Assembly: GCF_022879575.1 (NCBI RefSeq)
Contig: NZ_CP084261.1
Span: forward strand, 744,001 to 808,000
Direction of reading: 5' to 3'
Length of the DNA: 64,000 nt
From: Caballeronia sp. SL2Y3
GTDB lineage: Bacteria > Pseudomonadota > Gammaproteobacteria > Burkholderiales > Burkholderiaceae
Position 1 is the stretch's first letter. The number at the start of each line of letters is the position of its first letter. Below are positions 56,130-64,000 of this stretch, in pieces. The notes beneath the pieces are model-generated. The model had not been told where the DNA came from and ran no database searches. It saw nothing but the letters and a program-made list of their open reading frames with translations. The translations under genes and the position numbers were made by a program.

Positions 56130-56144
56130 GGAAACAAAATTTCC
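56130..56144. promoter_or_regulatory. Second GAAA/TTTC inverted repeat, near regulator start
   Basis: GGAAA-CAAAA-TTTCC lies 11 bp before the XRE-cupin start codon. Its half-sites have the opposite order to the 55988 palindrome but the same GAAA/TTTC core. The position would allow autoregulation by blocking transcription or translation start. Confidence 0.4.
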
Positions 56145-56154
56145 TGGCATCGTA

Positions 56155-56787
56155 ATGACGACCCTTCCGACCCGCCAAGCGCCCGAGCAGTCCGCAGCCG
56201 ATCTCGGCCGCCGCGTCAGACAGGCGCGCGTGGCACAGGACATGACGCTGGAGACGGCGAGCCGCTTGTGCGGCGTGTCGCGCTCGGCGCTTTCGAAGAT
56301 CGAGAACGGGCTGATGTCGCCCACGTTCGATGTGCTCCAGAAGATCGTGCGCGGCTTGCAGATCGATCTGGGCGAACTCTTCGGCAACACGAGCGCGCCG
56401 AGCGCGAGCGGACGGCGCGCGCTCACGCGCCGCGATCAGGGCCAGCGTCACGCGTATCGCGGCTATCAGATGGAACTGCTCGCCACCGATCTCGCGCACA
56501 AGGCGATGCTGCCGTTTCGCATCCGCATTTCCGCGCACACGCTCGACGCCTTCGACGATTGGGGCCGTCACGAAGGCGAGGAATTTCTGTATGTGATCAG
56601 CGGCAGCGTCTGCCTGTACTCGGAACTCTACGCGCCGACGCATCTCAACGCCGGCGACAGCATCTACTTCGACAGCCGCACCGGGCACGCGGCCATCTCC
56701 ATGAGCGAAGAAGACGCCGAAGTGCTGTGGATGGCCACCGGAGGCGGCGTGCCTGTGGCCCCGGCGTCCGCACCGGATGATCAGTGA
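56155..56787 (+). CDS. XRE-family regulator with cupin domain
   Basis: 210-residue regulator. The N-terminal XRE HTH is LGRRVRQARVAQDMTLETAS, LCGVSRSALSKIENGLMSPT, residues 18-58. The C-terminal cupin barrel (from about 110) is RISAHTLDAFDDWGRHEGEE, FLYVISGSVCLYSE, LNAGDSIYFDSRTGHAAI. The cupin probably senses the pathway metabolite. It is divergent from amaB and the flavin oxidase, the usual arrangement for a local repressor. The ATG at 56155 is preferred over 56035 because the HTH then sits at the N-terminus. The 3' end overlaps the P450 gene by 7 bp. Confidence 0.92.
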   Translation: MTTLPTRQAPEQSAADLGRRVRQARVAQDMTLETASRLCGVSRSALSKIENGLMSPTFDVLQKIVRGLQIDLGELFGNTSAPSASGRRALTRRDQGQRHAYRGYQMELLATDLAHKAMLPFRIRISAHTLDAFDDWGRHEGEEFLYVISGSVCLYSELYAPTHLNAGDSIYFDSRTGHAAISMSEEDAEVLWMATGGGVPVAPASAPDDQ

Positions 56788-58226
56788 GACGCGACGCCCT
56801 TTTCGCGTAGTTGAAGCCGCATCGGCATGTCGCTCGGCACCATCGTGAAGGCGCAGACCTCGTGGATGTTCGCCGGATCGGTCGCCAGCCGCGCGACGAA
56901 GTTCGCCGTCAGCATCGACACGACAAGCCGCATTTCCACCGACGCGAGATGCCGCCCCGGACACACGCGCGGCCCGGCGCCGAATTGCATCCAGGCGCGG
57001 GGTTCATGCGTCGGCGCGTCCGAGTCTGCTTCTCGCCGACGATCGCGCAGCCACCGCTGCGGGTCGTAGCGCGCGGCATCGGCGAAATGGCGCGCATCGA
57101 GCATGGCCGGGCGATTCAGCATGAACATCTTCGTGCCCGCCGGCAAGCGCACGCCGGACAACTGCACGTCTTCCAGCGGCTCGAACGACAAATACGGCGC
57201 GACCGGATGCAGACGGCCCGCCTCGGTGCAGACGGCTTCGCACGAATCGAGCGCGCGCATGGCGTCATAGGTCGGGCACACAGGCGCGTCGCCGAGCGCG
57301 TGGCGAGCATCGGCGGCCACGCGGGCTTGAAGCGCATCGTCGGTTCCGAGAAACAGCAGCGCCCAGGCAATCGACGTCGCCGTCGTGTCTTCGCCCGCCA
57401 CCAGTAGCGTCATCACGTTGGCTGCGACGTCGTCGTCGGTGAGGTCGGCGCCGGGCGCGTCGCGCAGGGCCAGCATCGCTTCGAGCAGATTGCGCGGCTC
57501 GCTTTGCGCCTGCATGCGTGCGCGCGCACGGGCCATGAGCGCGCGAATATAGCGGTGCACTTCGGCCATCGCGTGTTCGAATCGACGGTCGCGCGGCATC
57601 TTCACATAGCGCCAGTATGCGAACGGCGCATTCACGCGCGACATGAGCATCGGCAGAAGATGCGCGAGATGCTGCTGGATGAGGTCGCCTTCGCGTTCCA
57701 GCGTGTTCGGGTCCTCGCCGAACGCGAGCGCGCTCGTCGCATCGACGGTGAAGCGCTTCAGGTCCGCGATCATATCGACGACGCTGCCCGAGCGCGCCGC
57801 CGCTTCCCAGCGCCGCCGCAGCCGGTCGGTGATGGCCGCGAGCGTCGGATAGAACGCCTTGATGTGCGGAATGGAGAGCGCCTGCATGACGAGGCGGCGT
57901 TGCGGTAGCCAGGCCGCGCCTTCGACCGAAAACAGCCCGTTGCAGCCGAACTCCTTCAGCACGGATTCGATCGGCTCGTAACGCCGGTAGCGATGTGGCC
58001 GCTCGCGCATCACGGCATGGCTCAGTTCGATGTCCGACCACACCGTGACCGGCGTGCGGCCGAGCCGGAACACGTACGGCGTGCCGAGTTCCTCGGCCCA
58101 GCGTTCGAGCGTCAGATGATGCGTCGCAGGCGGCAGCTGATGCAGATTGCCGATGAGCGGCAGACCGCGCGGCGACGGCAAGTCGTGGACTTCACGCGCG
58201 GGAGCGATGGCGGTCGCGGCTGACAT
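56781..58226 (-). CDS. Cytochrome P450
   Basis: 481-residue soluble P450. The I-helix oxygen-activation motif is VAGEDTTATSIAW near 295. The K-helix Glu/Arg region around CTEAGRLHPVAPY has ExGR rather than the strict ExxR, read as E-A-G-R. The heme loop FGAGPRVCPGRHLA carries the cysteine ligand at about residue 422. There is no N-terminal membrane anchor. GAGG six bases before the ATG at 58226 sets the start. No redox partner or obvious pathway is adjacent, so the substrate is unknown. Confidence 0.95.
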   Translation of the reverse strand: MSAATAIAPAREVHDLPSPRGLPLIGNLHQLPPATHHLTLERWAEELGTPYVFRLGRTPVTVWSDIELSHAVMRERPHRYRRYEPIESVLKEFGCNGLFSVEGAAWLPQRRLVMQALSIPHIKAFYPTLAAITDRLRRRWEAAARSGSVVDMIADLKRFTVDATSALAFGEDPNTLEREGDLIQQHLAHLLPMLMSRVNAPFAYWRYVKMPRDRRFEHAMAEVHRYIRALMARARARMQAQSEPRNLLEAMLALRDAPGADLTDDDVAANVMTLLVAGEDTTATSIAWALLFLGTDDALQARVAADARHALGDAPVCPTYDAMRALDSCEAVCTEAGRLHPVAPYLSFEPLEDVQLSGVRLPAGTKMFMLNRPAMLDARHFADAARYDPQRWLRDRRREADSDAPTHEPRAWMQFGAGPRVCPGRHLASVEMRLVVSMLTANFVARLATDPANIHEVCAFTMVPSDMPMRLQLREKGVASH

Positions 58227-58505
58227 GATCGGCCTCGTAAGGGGCTTGATCTGCAAAGGATAGTGCAGGGTGGGCGGGAGGGCGTCAGCGGGCGTTCACT
58301 GGCCGGTCATCTGCCTGCTATTGAAGACGCGGTTTCTGCGTGTGTATTCCCCTCTTAACTCAGCGGAGGCGCAGTGGCTCGACCGTTAGTTGCTTCTCGC
58401 CGTGGACTTCATTGAAGCCCTTTTCAATCTCCACTACAGTTCGCCATCCACGCTTTTTCACATCGACGCACGCGCTCCCCCGCGCATTCACCGAGAGACC
58501 GACGC

Positions 58506-59333
58506 ATGGCGCACGACACATCCTTTTCCGCATCGCTCGATGCGGGCCTGAGCGGCGCGACCCGCGTGTATTTCATCGTCGGCGATCCGATCGCGCAGGT
58601 GCGCTCGCCCTCCGGCGTCACGGCGGCGATGCGCGCGGCTGGCCGCGACGCGATCGTCGTTCCCGCGCACGTCGCGCCGGCCGATCTCGACGCCTTCTTC
58701 GCCGGCGTGACGCCGATGCAGAACGTCGACGGCATCATCATCACGGTGCCGCACAAGTTCAGCGCCGTACGCTACTGCCGCACGCTCACCGGCGAGTCGA
58801 CGTTCCTGGGCGCGACCAACATGCTCCGACGCAACGCCGACGGCACGTGGCACGGCGGCATGTCCGACGGCGTCGGCATGGTCGCCGCGCTCGCGGACGC
58901 AGGCTGTGCGCCGGCTGGTAAGCGCGCGCTGTTGATCGGCGCGGGCGGCGCGGGCTCGGCCATTGGTCAGGCGCTGATCGAGGCCGGCGTCGCGTCGCTC
59001 GCCGTCCGTGATTTCGATGCAGCGCGCACCGGCGCGCTCGTCTCGCGGCTCGCATCGCTCGGACGCGGCGCCGTCAGCATCGCCGATGACGGCGACGCGC
59101 CGGCACACGACATCGTGGTGAACGCGTCGCCGGCCGGCATGCGCGCAGGCGATCCGCTGCCTTTCGACGTATCGCGCCTGCCTGCGACGACGTTCGTCGG
59201 CGATGTCGTGACCAAGCCGCCCATCACGCCGTTCATCGAAGCCGCCCGGACTCGCGGCTGTCCGACCGTCACGGGCACGCAGATGTTCGGCCGCGTCTGC
59301 GACGCCATCGTCGATTTCCTGCTGCGCGATTGA
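58506..59333 (+). CDS. Shikimate dehydrogenase-family protein
   Basis: 275-residue AroE-like NADP-dependent dehydrogenase. The substrate domain has FIVGDPIAQVRSPSGVTAAM (residues 23-42) and the catalytic Lys in GIIITVPHKFSAV near 85. The cofactor domain has LLIGAGGAGSAIGQAL near 140 and VVNASPAGMRAGDPLP. The Gln in TGTQMFGRVCDAIVDFL is late and conserved. Wording such as GDPIAQVRSP places it in the AroE-like (quinate/shikimate or aminoshikimate) side group rather than the biosynthetic AroE. It is monocistronic. Confidence 0.88.
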   Translation: MAHDTSFSASLDAGLSGATRVYFIVGDPIAQVRSPSGVTAAMRAAGRDAIVVPAHVAPADLDAFFAGVTPMQNVDGIIITVPHKFSAVRYCRTLTGESTFLGATNMLRRNADGTWHGGMSDGVGMVAALADAGCAPAGKRALLIGAGGAGSAIGQALIEAGVASLAVRDFDAARTGALVSRLASLGRGAVSIADDGDAPAHDIVVNASPAGMRAGDPLPFDVSRLPATTFVGDVVTKPPITPFIEAARTRGCPTVTGTQMFGRVCDAIVDFLLRD

Positions 59334-59453
59334 ATCGGCGGCTGGCGGAATCGGAGACGTCTGGTTCAAATAGGCCCGGCGCTGCTGCACCATACCGCGG
59401 CGCGCGCGCCTCCCTCAGCCGCGCATGCCGGCCGCCGCCGAAACATCGGCTCG

Positions 59454-59478
59454 CCGCCCTTTCGGGCGGTATTTTTTT
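59454..59478 (+). terminator. Rho-independent terminator
   Basis: CCGCCC-TTTC-GGGCGG (59454-59469) is followed by TATTTTTTT on the plus strand. It terminates transcription from the shikimate-dehydrogenase family gene, 120 nt after its stop. Confidence 0.85.
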
Positions 59479-59544
59479 GTCCGATGCTTCGCGGCTCTTG
59501 CGGCATAGACGCTCGACGTCGAACGGAGGGTTCTCAGAAGGTCA

Positions 59545-60024
59545 ATGAAGGCTGCAATGAAATCGTATCAACGCATGGTCAAATGCCCGGCGCTGGCTGG
59601 CGTCGCCGTCGTCGTCGCATGCGCGCTGCTCGCGGCGTGCGCAACCGGTCCGGGCGCGTCCGGCGCGCTTCCCGCCGACGCCCGGCTCGCCAACGGGCGC
59701 ATCGCGGACAAGCAATACCTGACCACGGTCACGACGAGCGCGGCATCGTCATCGGGGCCGGCGGTGAGCGTCGGCGGCGGCGGCGTGGGCGGCAGCGGCT
59801 GGAGCGGCATCGGCGCGGGCGCGGGACTGAGCTTCGATCTCACGAGCCTCTTCGACAAGGCTCCGGAACAGACCGCGAAGGTGTATCGCTACGGCGTGCA
59901 GACCCGCGACGGCGCGAAGCGGGAAATCGACAGCACGCTCGACGTGCAACCCGGCGCATGCGTCACGACGATCGATTCGGCGCAGCCCGGCTATCCGCGT
60001 CTGATGCCGTCGAACGAGTGCTGA
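59545..60024 (+). CDS. Hypothetical lipoprotein with Gly/Ser-rich linker
   Basis: 159-residue protein with signal peptide and lipobox (LLAAC, Cys33), then a Ser/Gly-rich region (SGPAVSVGGGGVGGSGWSGI) and a short C-terminal domain with two cysteines (PGACVTTIDSAQPGY, PSNEC). Two further conserved-looking segments are ANGRIADKQYLTTVTTS and KVYRYGVQTRDGAKREI. AGAAGG at 59535 supports the ATG at 59545. No family recognised. Confidence 0.75.
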   Translation: MKAAMKSYQRMVKCPALAGVAVVVACALLAACATGPGASGALPADARLANGRIADKQYLTTVTTSAASSSGPAVSVGGGGVGGSGWSGIGAGAGLSFDLTSLFDKAPEQTAKVYRYGVQTRDGAKREIDSTLDVQPGACVTTIDSAQPGYPRLMPSNEC

Positions 60025-60223
60025 TTCGCTCGAAGCGCATCCAGCTTTCGCGACGGACACCGCTAAGAATGCGCGGATCGCGATAATCCCGCCAACGCGA
60101 AACGCAGTGCTTCCAAATGCCGGTTGAGTCGGCCATCCGGCCTTGCGATACTCACCTGCATTCAGTTGTCTCCTCACGCGTCCGTTCCCCCGTTCGGGAC
60201 AGTCTCGCAACGGACGCGCTCTC

Positions 60224-60250
60224 GCCGCCTACCCCGGGCGGCTTTTTTTT
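60224..60250 (+). terminator. Rho-independent terminator
   Basis: GCCGCC (60224-60229) pairs with GGCGGC (60237-60242), followed by eight Ts. It lies 200 nt after the lipoprotein stop on the plus strand. Together with the opposed terminator next to it, it insulates the two convergent genes. Confidence 0.85.
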
Positions 60251-60262
60251 GCCCGGCCCAAC

Positions 60263-60294
60263 GAAAACGGGCGGCGTTCACCGAACGCCGCCCG
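60263..60294 (-). terminator. Rho-independent terminator of the two-module lipoprotein gene
   Basis: The 12-bp perfect stem CGGGCGGCGTTC/GAACGCCGCCCG (60268-60279 and 60283-60294) is followed on the minus strand by TTTTCGTT. It lies 64 nt beyond the stop at 60358, just after the heptad repeat. Confidence 0.88.
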
Positions 60295-60320
60295 CCTGTC
60301 CCGACGCCGTTTCCGGCGAC

Positions 60321-60362
60321 GCTTATCGCTTACCGCTTACCGCTTACCGCTTATCGCTTATT
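60321..60362 (-). repeat. Six-copy heptanucleotide repeat starting at a stop codon
   Basis: On the minus strand, from the TAA stop of the lipoprotein gene, units TAAGCGA, three of TAAGCGG, TAAGCGA and TAAGCGT follow without gaps. Every unit starts with TAA, so stop codons occur in all three frames. The layout is the same as at 50610-50651, with a different unit. Confidence 0.9.
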
Positions 60363-61590
60363 GCGGCTCATACCACGAGTACGTGGGCAGCGCGCTGACC
60401 GGCGCGCCGATCTGGAAAGTGATATCGCGATGCGAGGTCAGCACGATATCGCGCGGGTCGCCCAGGTAACGCCGGGAGTCGCCGTTATCGTTGATGTAGA
60501 CCACGACGTTGCCCTGGATGCCCGCGACGTTCGTCGTGGTCAGCGGCTGGCCCCAGATGTCGAACAACTGCCCGAGCGTGTAGGTCTTCACGTTCGGCGT
60601 TTCGATATGGACGATGCCGGTCTGGTCATGCGTGTGCATCTCGTAGTTGCAGCTTCCCGGAATGCCGATCTGCTTCGGGAATTGCAGCCACTGACCGTCC
60701 CTGATGATCGCGACGTGCGCGTGGACGTGGAACGTCTCGGCCATGCCCGCAGCGCAGGTGACGCCGTCGATCGGTGCGCCCGTCGCCGTGCCGCCCGCCG
60801 GCCACGCGGCCGTATCGCCGACTACGCCGCCATAGGTCAGCGTGACCGGAGTGTTGTTGAACGCGGGCGGATCGATCCACGTGTAGGTCGGGATCTGCGC
60901 AGGCGGCGTGCCGATGGCAAGCGTCACTTCGCCGTGCTGCGGCAGGACGAGACTGGCGAGATCGCCCGTGTACTTCTGAAGCGCGCCGCCCGTGTTCACC
61001 CATGCGGTGACCGGCCCGCTGATACCCGCGACGTTCGTCGAGGAAAGCGGCTGCCCCCACACGGCGAAGAACTGGCCGAGCGTGTACGACGCATTGCTCG
61101 TTTCATCCATGCGGATCTTGCCGGTGTTGTCGTCGGTATGCACCGGATAGACGCAGCCGGTCTGCAACGCCATGGTCGGCGCGACAGTGCCGATACCCGC
61201 GGGCAGCGCCAGCAGCTTGCCGTTCTGATAGATGGACAGGTGCGAGTAGCTGTAGGTATTGCCCGCGACCGCGCAGTTCAGGCTGCTCACCTGCTGGCCC
61301 GTGCCGCCGCTCGCGGTCGAGCCGCTCGGCCATTGCGCCGTGCCAAGAGCCGTGCCGTCAACGACTTGCGTCGCAGCGGCGAGCGTCGGCGTCACGTTGG
61401 TGGAACCGGTCGAGCTGGCGCCGCTCGGCGCACTCGCGCCCGTCGGCGAGCTTGCGCCGGAACTCGTCGTCGTGGTCGTGCCCGTTCCGTTAGAACTGGT
61501 GCCGCCGCCACCGCCGCCGCAACCGGCAAGTAAAACCAACGCGGCTGCCGAAGCAAGGGCGCTAATCCACTGAGTATGTTTTCCTTCCAT
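60358..61590 (-). CDS. Two-module exported lipoprotein
   Basis: 410-residue protein with signal peptide and lipobox LLAGC (Cys24). A Gly run and a Ser/Thr/Gly-rich linker extend to about residue 70, then two homologous modules follow (about 80-235 and 245-410). Both modules contain SYTLGQFF/TYTLGQLF, VWGQPL/IWGQPL, TNVAGI and end IPTYTW/LPTYSW. The second has HVHAHVAI and MHTHDQTG, a His-rich pattern that could bind metal; the first keeps only part of it. No known domain was recognised. Downstream lie a heptad repeat and a strong terminator; upstream is a long structured intergenic region. Confidence 0.82.
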   Translation of the reverse strand: MEGKHTQWISALASAAALVLLAGCGGGGGGTSSNGTGTTTTTSSGASSPTGASAPSGASSTGSTNVTPTLAAATQVVDGTALGTAQWPSGSTASGGTGQQVSSLNCAVAGNTYSYSHLSIYQNGKLLALPAGIGTVAPTMALQTGCVYPVHTDDNTGKIRMDETSNASYTLGQFFAVWGQPLSSTNVAGISGPVTAWVNTGGALQKYTGDLASLVLPQHGEVTLAIGTPPAQIPTYTWIDPPAFNNTPVTLTYGGVVGDTAAWPAGGTATGAPIDGVTCAAGMAETFHVHAHVAIIRDGQWLQFPKQIGIPGSCNYEMHTHDQTGIVHIETPNVKTYTLGQLFDIWGQPLTTTNVAGIQGNVVVYINDNGDSRRYLGDPRDIVLTSHRDITFQIGAPVSALPTYSWYEPQ

Positions 61591-61700
61591 GTCTCAACTC
61601 CGCCTATCGTTAAATAAATTCGTTGCGGCATGCGTTTTCAGGCGCACAACGCTCCGCGATGACATGCGCATGCATGCCTTCTGCGTGAATCGAGCATCAA

Positions 61701-61779
61701 CAAAACTTCGCGAACGACATGAAACCGGGCAAAACGCGTGTTTTGCTCGGAGGCGCTGGTCTCATGCGCGCAAGTTTTG
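61701..61779. other. Three-tier hairpin, candidate structured RNA/5'-leader element
   Basis: Three nested stems can be drawn. CAAAACTTCGCG (61701-61712) pairs with 61767-61779 with one bulged base. CATGAAACC (61718-61726) pairs with GGTCTCATG (61758-61766). GGGCAAAAC (61727-61735) pairs with GTTTTGCTC (61740-61748), loop GCGT. About 28 of 30 positions pair, and the remaining two are A:C or G:T, so either strand can fold. It lies 111 nt upstream of the two-module lipoprotein start, on whose strand it would be a 5' leader. Confidence 0.55.
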
Positions 61780-61942
61780 CCTATATGGCTTTTGCATGCG
61801 GTCGAATAAGCCCGACACATGCACTGGCCACAGAATCACGCCCTGACGGGCGCTCTTGTAATGCTCAAGAGTTCTGAGCAATAGAGAAACGTGTACCTGC
61901 GAATGGGTAAATCGCTGGTGGAACGAAGCGTAACGTTCAAGC

Positions 61943-62004
61943 CTAATTGCCGCAAGTGAATTTGTCGGGCTAATGAATGTTCGTGGTTATCGCGCGGCAA
62001 TTAG
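61943..62004. repeat. 11-bp perfect inverted repeat with 40-nt spacer
   Basis: CTAATTGCCGC (61943-61953) and GCGGCAATTAG (61994-62004) are exact reverse complements. Immediately after lies GTCATT-CA-AATGAC (62004-62017). Both fall in the 570-nt AT-richer gap (61591-62160), which has no convincing gene and otherwise contains the promoter regions of its two divergent neighbours. Confidence 0.6.
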
Positions 62005-62160
62005 TCATTCAAATGACAAGACAAAAAGAATGCGGAAGACAAAACAAAGTATTAATCCGCAATGTCACGGCTAACGCTAATTGACACTCACTGGCGCCGC
62101 GTGAAAGCATCCACGCGCATTGCCTCATGCAACCGCCCCGCTCTCTATCGGAGTGCTCAC

Positions 62161-62646
62161 ATGATCTTTCACGCGTCCATTCCCGCCCGCGATCCGAAGC
62201 ACGTCGCGCACGTGCTCGCGGAACTCTGGGACGGCTTCGCCGCGCCCTTCTCTCCGTTTCCCGATGCATGGATGGCCGTCGCGGGCGACGAGCGCGGCAG
62301 CATCATCGAGGTCTATCCGAGCGACCGGGTGATCACGCCCGGCGGCGGGCATGAGACAAGCGTGAGCTACGGCGCGGGAACGGTCGAGAGGCCGCAATAC
62401 AGCGCGTTCCATATGGCCATCGCGACACAGCGCAGCGCCGCCGACGTGCTGGCGATCGGCGAGCGCGAGGGCTGGCGCGCCGTGCGTTGCACGCGCGGCG
62501 ACCATTTCTTCGACGTGATCGAGTTCTGGATCGAGAACGCCACGATGCTCGAATTCCTCACGCCCGAGATGCAGGCCGAGTACCTGGCGTTCGCTACGCC
62601 CGAAAACTTCAGGGCGATGGCGGCAGCGGCAGCCGCAGCCGTCTGA
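62161..62646 (+). CDS. Conserved hypothetical protein
   Basis: 161-residue soluble protein (MIFHASIPARDPKHVAHVLA, then ELWDGFAAPFSPFPDAW). Its overall look is vicinal-oxygen-chelate-like, but no metal triad can be named. CGGAG precedes the ATG at 62161, and the body has normal codon use. It ends one base from the convergent pdxY stop. Confidence 0.72.
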   Translation: MIFHASIPARDPKHVAHVLAELWDGFAAPFSPFPDAWMAVAGDERGSIIEVYPSDRVITPGGGHETSVSYGAGTVERPQYSAFHMAIATQRSAADVLAIGEREGWRAVRCTRGDHFFDVIEFWIENATMLEFLTPEMQAEYLAFATPENFRAMAAAAAAAV

Positions 62647-62647
62647 T

Positions 62648-63529
62648 TCAGCGGGCGGCGGCGGGCGCGTTACCGGTCACACGAATGGCGGGAAAGCGGT
62701 CAGTCGGCTTCGCGATCTCGTCTTGCGACGCCACGATCTCCAGTTCGTAGCGGCCCGCCTCGTAGGTGGCCCTCACCACGGCATTGACCGCCGCGAGCGT
62801 ATGTTCGAGCGCGTTGCGCAACGAATCGCCGAGCAGCGTGCGCGCGACGAACACCGCGCTCGTCAGATCGCCGACGCCGACGGGCTGCCGCGCGAACGGA
62901 TACAGCGGCCGCTGCGCGAACCATGCCTCGTTCGCGCTGACCGCGAGCATGTTGAACGTATCGGCGCGGCTGTTGCGATCCAGCAGATGCTTGACGAGCA
63001 CGATGCGCGGCCCCCGCGCGATGACTTCGCGGCACGCATCGACCGCTTCTTCGACGTTCTCGATGGTCCGGCCCGTGAGCTTCTGAAGCTCGTTGTGATT
63101 GGGCATGATCGCATCGGCGACTTCGGGCATCGTCGTGACGAGGAAATCTTCGATGCCGGGCGCGACCGTGCAGCCGCCCTCGACGCCCATCACCGGATCG
63201 CAGAAGTAAAGCGCGCGCGGATTCACCGCCTTCACCATCTTGACGATCTCGACGACCGCGCGGCCCTGTTCCGTCGCGCCGAGATAACCGGAGAGCACCG
63301 CGTTGCAGCGCGCGAGCACGCCGATCGCGCCGATGCCTTCGATCACGCTTTGCAGTTCCTCGGCATCCACCACGCCGCCGGTCCAACGGCCGTATTGCGT
63401 GTGATTGGAAAACTGCACCGTGTTGAGCGGCCAGACGTTCACGCCGAGCCGCCGCATCGGAAAGACCGCCGCGCTGTTGCCAGCATGCCCGAACACGACG
63501 TGCGACTGGATACTCAGGACATTGTTCAT
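62648..63529 (-). CDS. pdxY: Pyridoxal kinase
   Basis: 293-residue PfkB/ribokinase-superfamily kinase that phosphorylates pyridoxal to PLP in the salvage pathway. It opens with [20 protein letters not shown] and has the lid/substrate region [39 protein letters not shown] and the anion-hole/catalytic Asp motif [15 protein letters not shown] (near 225) follow. Length matches PdxY (about 287). The ATG at 63529 follows GGAAATG and is preferred over far-upstream starts. Confidence 0.93.
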   Translation of the reverse strand: MNNVLSIQSHVVFGHAGNSAAVFPMRRLGVNVWPLNTVQFSNHTQYGRWTGGVVDAEELQSVIEGIGAIGVLARCNAVLSGYLGATEQGRAVVEIVKMVKAVNPRALYFCDPVMGVEGGCTVAPGIEDFLVTTMPEVADAIMPNHNELQKLTGRTIENVEEAVDACREVIARGPRIVLVKHLLDRNSRADTFNMLAVSANEAWFAQRPLYPFARQPVGVGDLTSAVFVARTLLGDSLRNALEHTLAAVNAVVRATYEAGRYELEIVASQDEIAKPTDRFPAIRVTGNAPAAAR

Positions 63530-63936
63530 GTTGTCATTTCCGGACTGGCAAGGGAGGCAGTGAGACGACGGTCGAAGTCGATTCGGCGGGCCATTGTGTA
63601 TTGTGCCGCCCCAACGCCCCGCGCGGCATCGCGTGGTCGTTATAAATTGCGGCGCCGCATTTTGTCCAGTGCGCGCATGCAACAGCGCCGCGTGTCACAC
63701 TTGCGCCGTTCACGACACGCGTCCTGGAATGCGCCTTGCTCACTGCGCTCGACGACCAATGCCTGCCGGCAACAAAAATTCGAACGCCAGCCCCGCAGGA
63801 TTCGAACGCGCGCCGATAATGCTACGAACATCAACGCGCGCACCGCCCGACGCAGCGGCCGCCAACCCTCGAGGATCGAAGCACCGCCTAGCATCCACAC
63901 GACATCAACAGACGCAGGTCAAAATCAGGAGCCGAC
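63530..63936. other. Divergent intergenic region, no gene seen
   Basis: 407 bp between divergent pdxY and the next gene. Frames across it have basic, unlikely compositions. It should hold both promoters. No palindrome longer than about 6 bp or terminator was noticed. Confidence 0.4.
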
Positions 63937-64000
63937 ATGGAGACGCCGTCAAAGAATCGCACCGACTTGCAGAAGTCCACGCTCGCAATCGTCCTCGCCG
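63937..64000 (+). CDS. N-terminal fragment of an unidentified protein
   Basis: Begins METPSKNRTDLQKSTLAIVL and runs off the right edge. AGGAG at 63927-63931 supports the ATG at 63937. A short polar head followed by a hydrophobic onset (TLAIVLA) suggests an integral membrane protein. The style resembles AI-2E/PerM-family transporters, but too little is visible to name it. Confidence 0.6.
   Translation, partial: METPSKNRTDLQKSTLAIVLA

Overview
The window is typical of a Burkholderiales chromosome, most likely Paraburkholderia/Caballeronia-like. It is GC-rich and densely coded on both strands. Gene content fits that assignment: phasin, a DUF2964-type small protein, MprF/AcvB, phosphoketolase plus acetate kinase, many LysR/GntR regulators and catabolic operons. 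This is inferred from protein recognition; no rRNA, tRNA, IS element, prophage or CRISPR array was seen.

Layout. 1-9.1 kb: end of an SDR gene, pobA (4-hydroxybenzoate hydroxylase), an amylo-alpha-1,6-glucosidase, a TSUP exporter, an exported acid phosphatase, RidA with a LysR regulator, and a NAD-dependent epimerase. 9.1-15.5 kb: an HcxB/YbiC-like dehydrogenase flanked by two related palindromes, an M20 peptidase and a penicillin-acylase-family lipoprotein, then two small conserved proteins. 15.6-19.5 kb: a translationally coupled mprF-acvB pair that makes and hydrolyses lysyl-phosphatidylglycerol. 19.8-22.1 kb: lipoproteins and two receiver-domain proteins. 22.1-30.6 kb: a long minus-strand catabolic region (DUF3303, BKACE, GntR, DapA-family lyase, a four-gene ABC importer, aldose epimerase). 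30.7-37.2 kb: a Pro/Tyr-rich protein, an EF-hand protein beside an OmpR/EnvZ-type pair, a Crp/Fnr regulator, phasin, a decayed Ser/Thr kinase and a small double-glycine-leader-like protein. 37.2-46.9 kb: the large helicase Lhr, a glycosyltransferase and the xfp-ackA operon. 47-52 kb: an MFS/CoA-transferase/HMG-CoA-lyase operon with LysR and a thioesterase. 53.2-56.8 kb: a flavin oxidase plus ALDH7-type dehydrogenase operon with a divergent XRE-cupin regulator (probable pipecolate/lysine catabolism). 56.8-64 kb: P450, shikimate-dehydrogenase family protein, lipoproteins, pdxY, and the start of another gene.

How the genes work together. Several blocks are self-contained: transporter, activating or cleaving enzymes, and a local regulator. 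The sequence shows tight coupling (ATGA/GTGA/TAATG overlaps) in mprF-acvB, the ABC importer, CoA-transferase/lyase and the two-component pair. 

The most unusual non-coding signals are: (i) six-copy heptanucleotide tandem repeats that start exactly at the stop codons of two unrelated genes and put a stop codon in all three frames; (ii) a three-tier hairpin of about 79 nt at 61701-61779 in a 570-nt AT-richer intergenic region; (iii) a short palindromic element present after ackA and also inside the lhr coding sequence; and (iv) operator-like palindromes matching the local GntR and XRE-cupin regulators.
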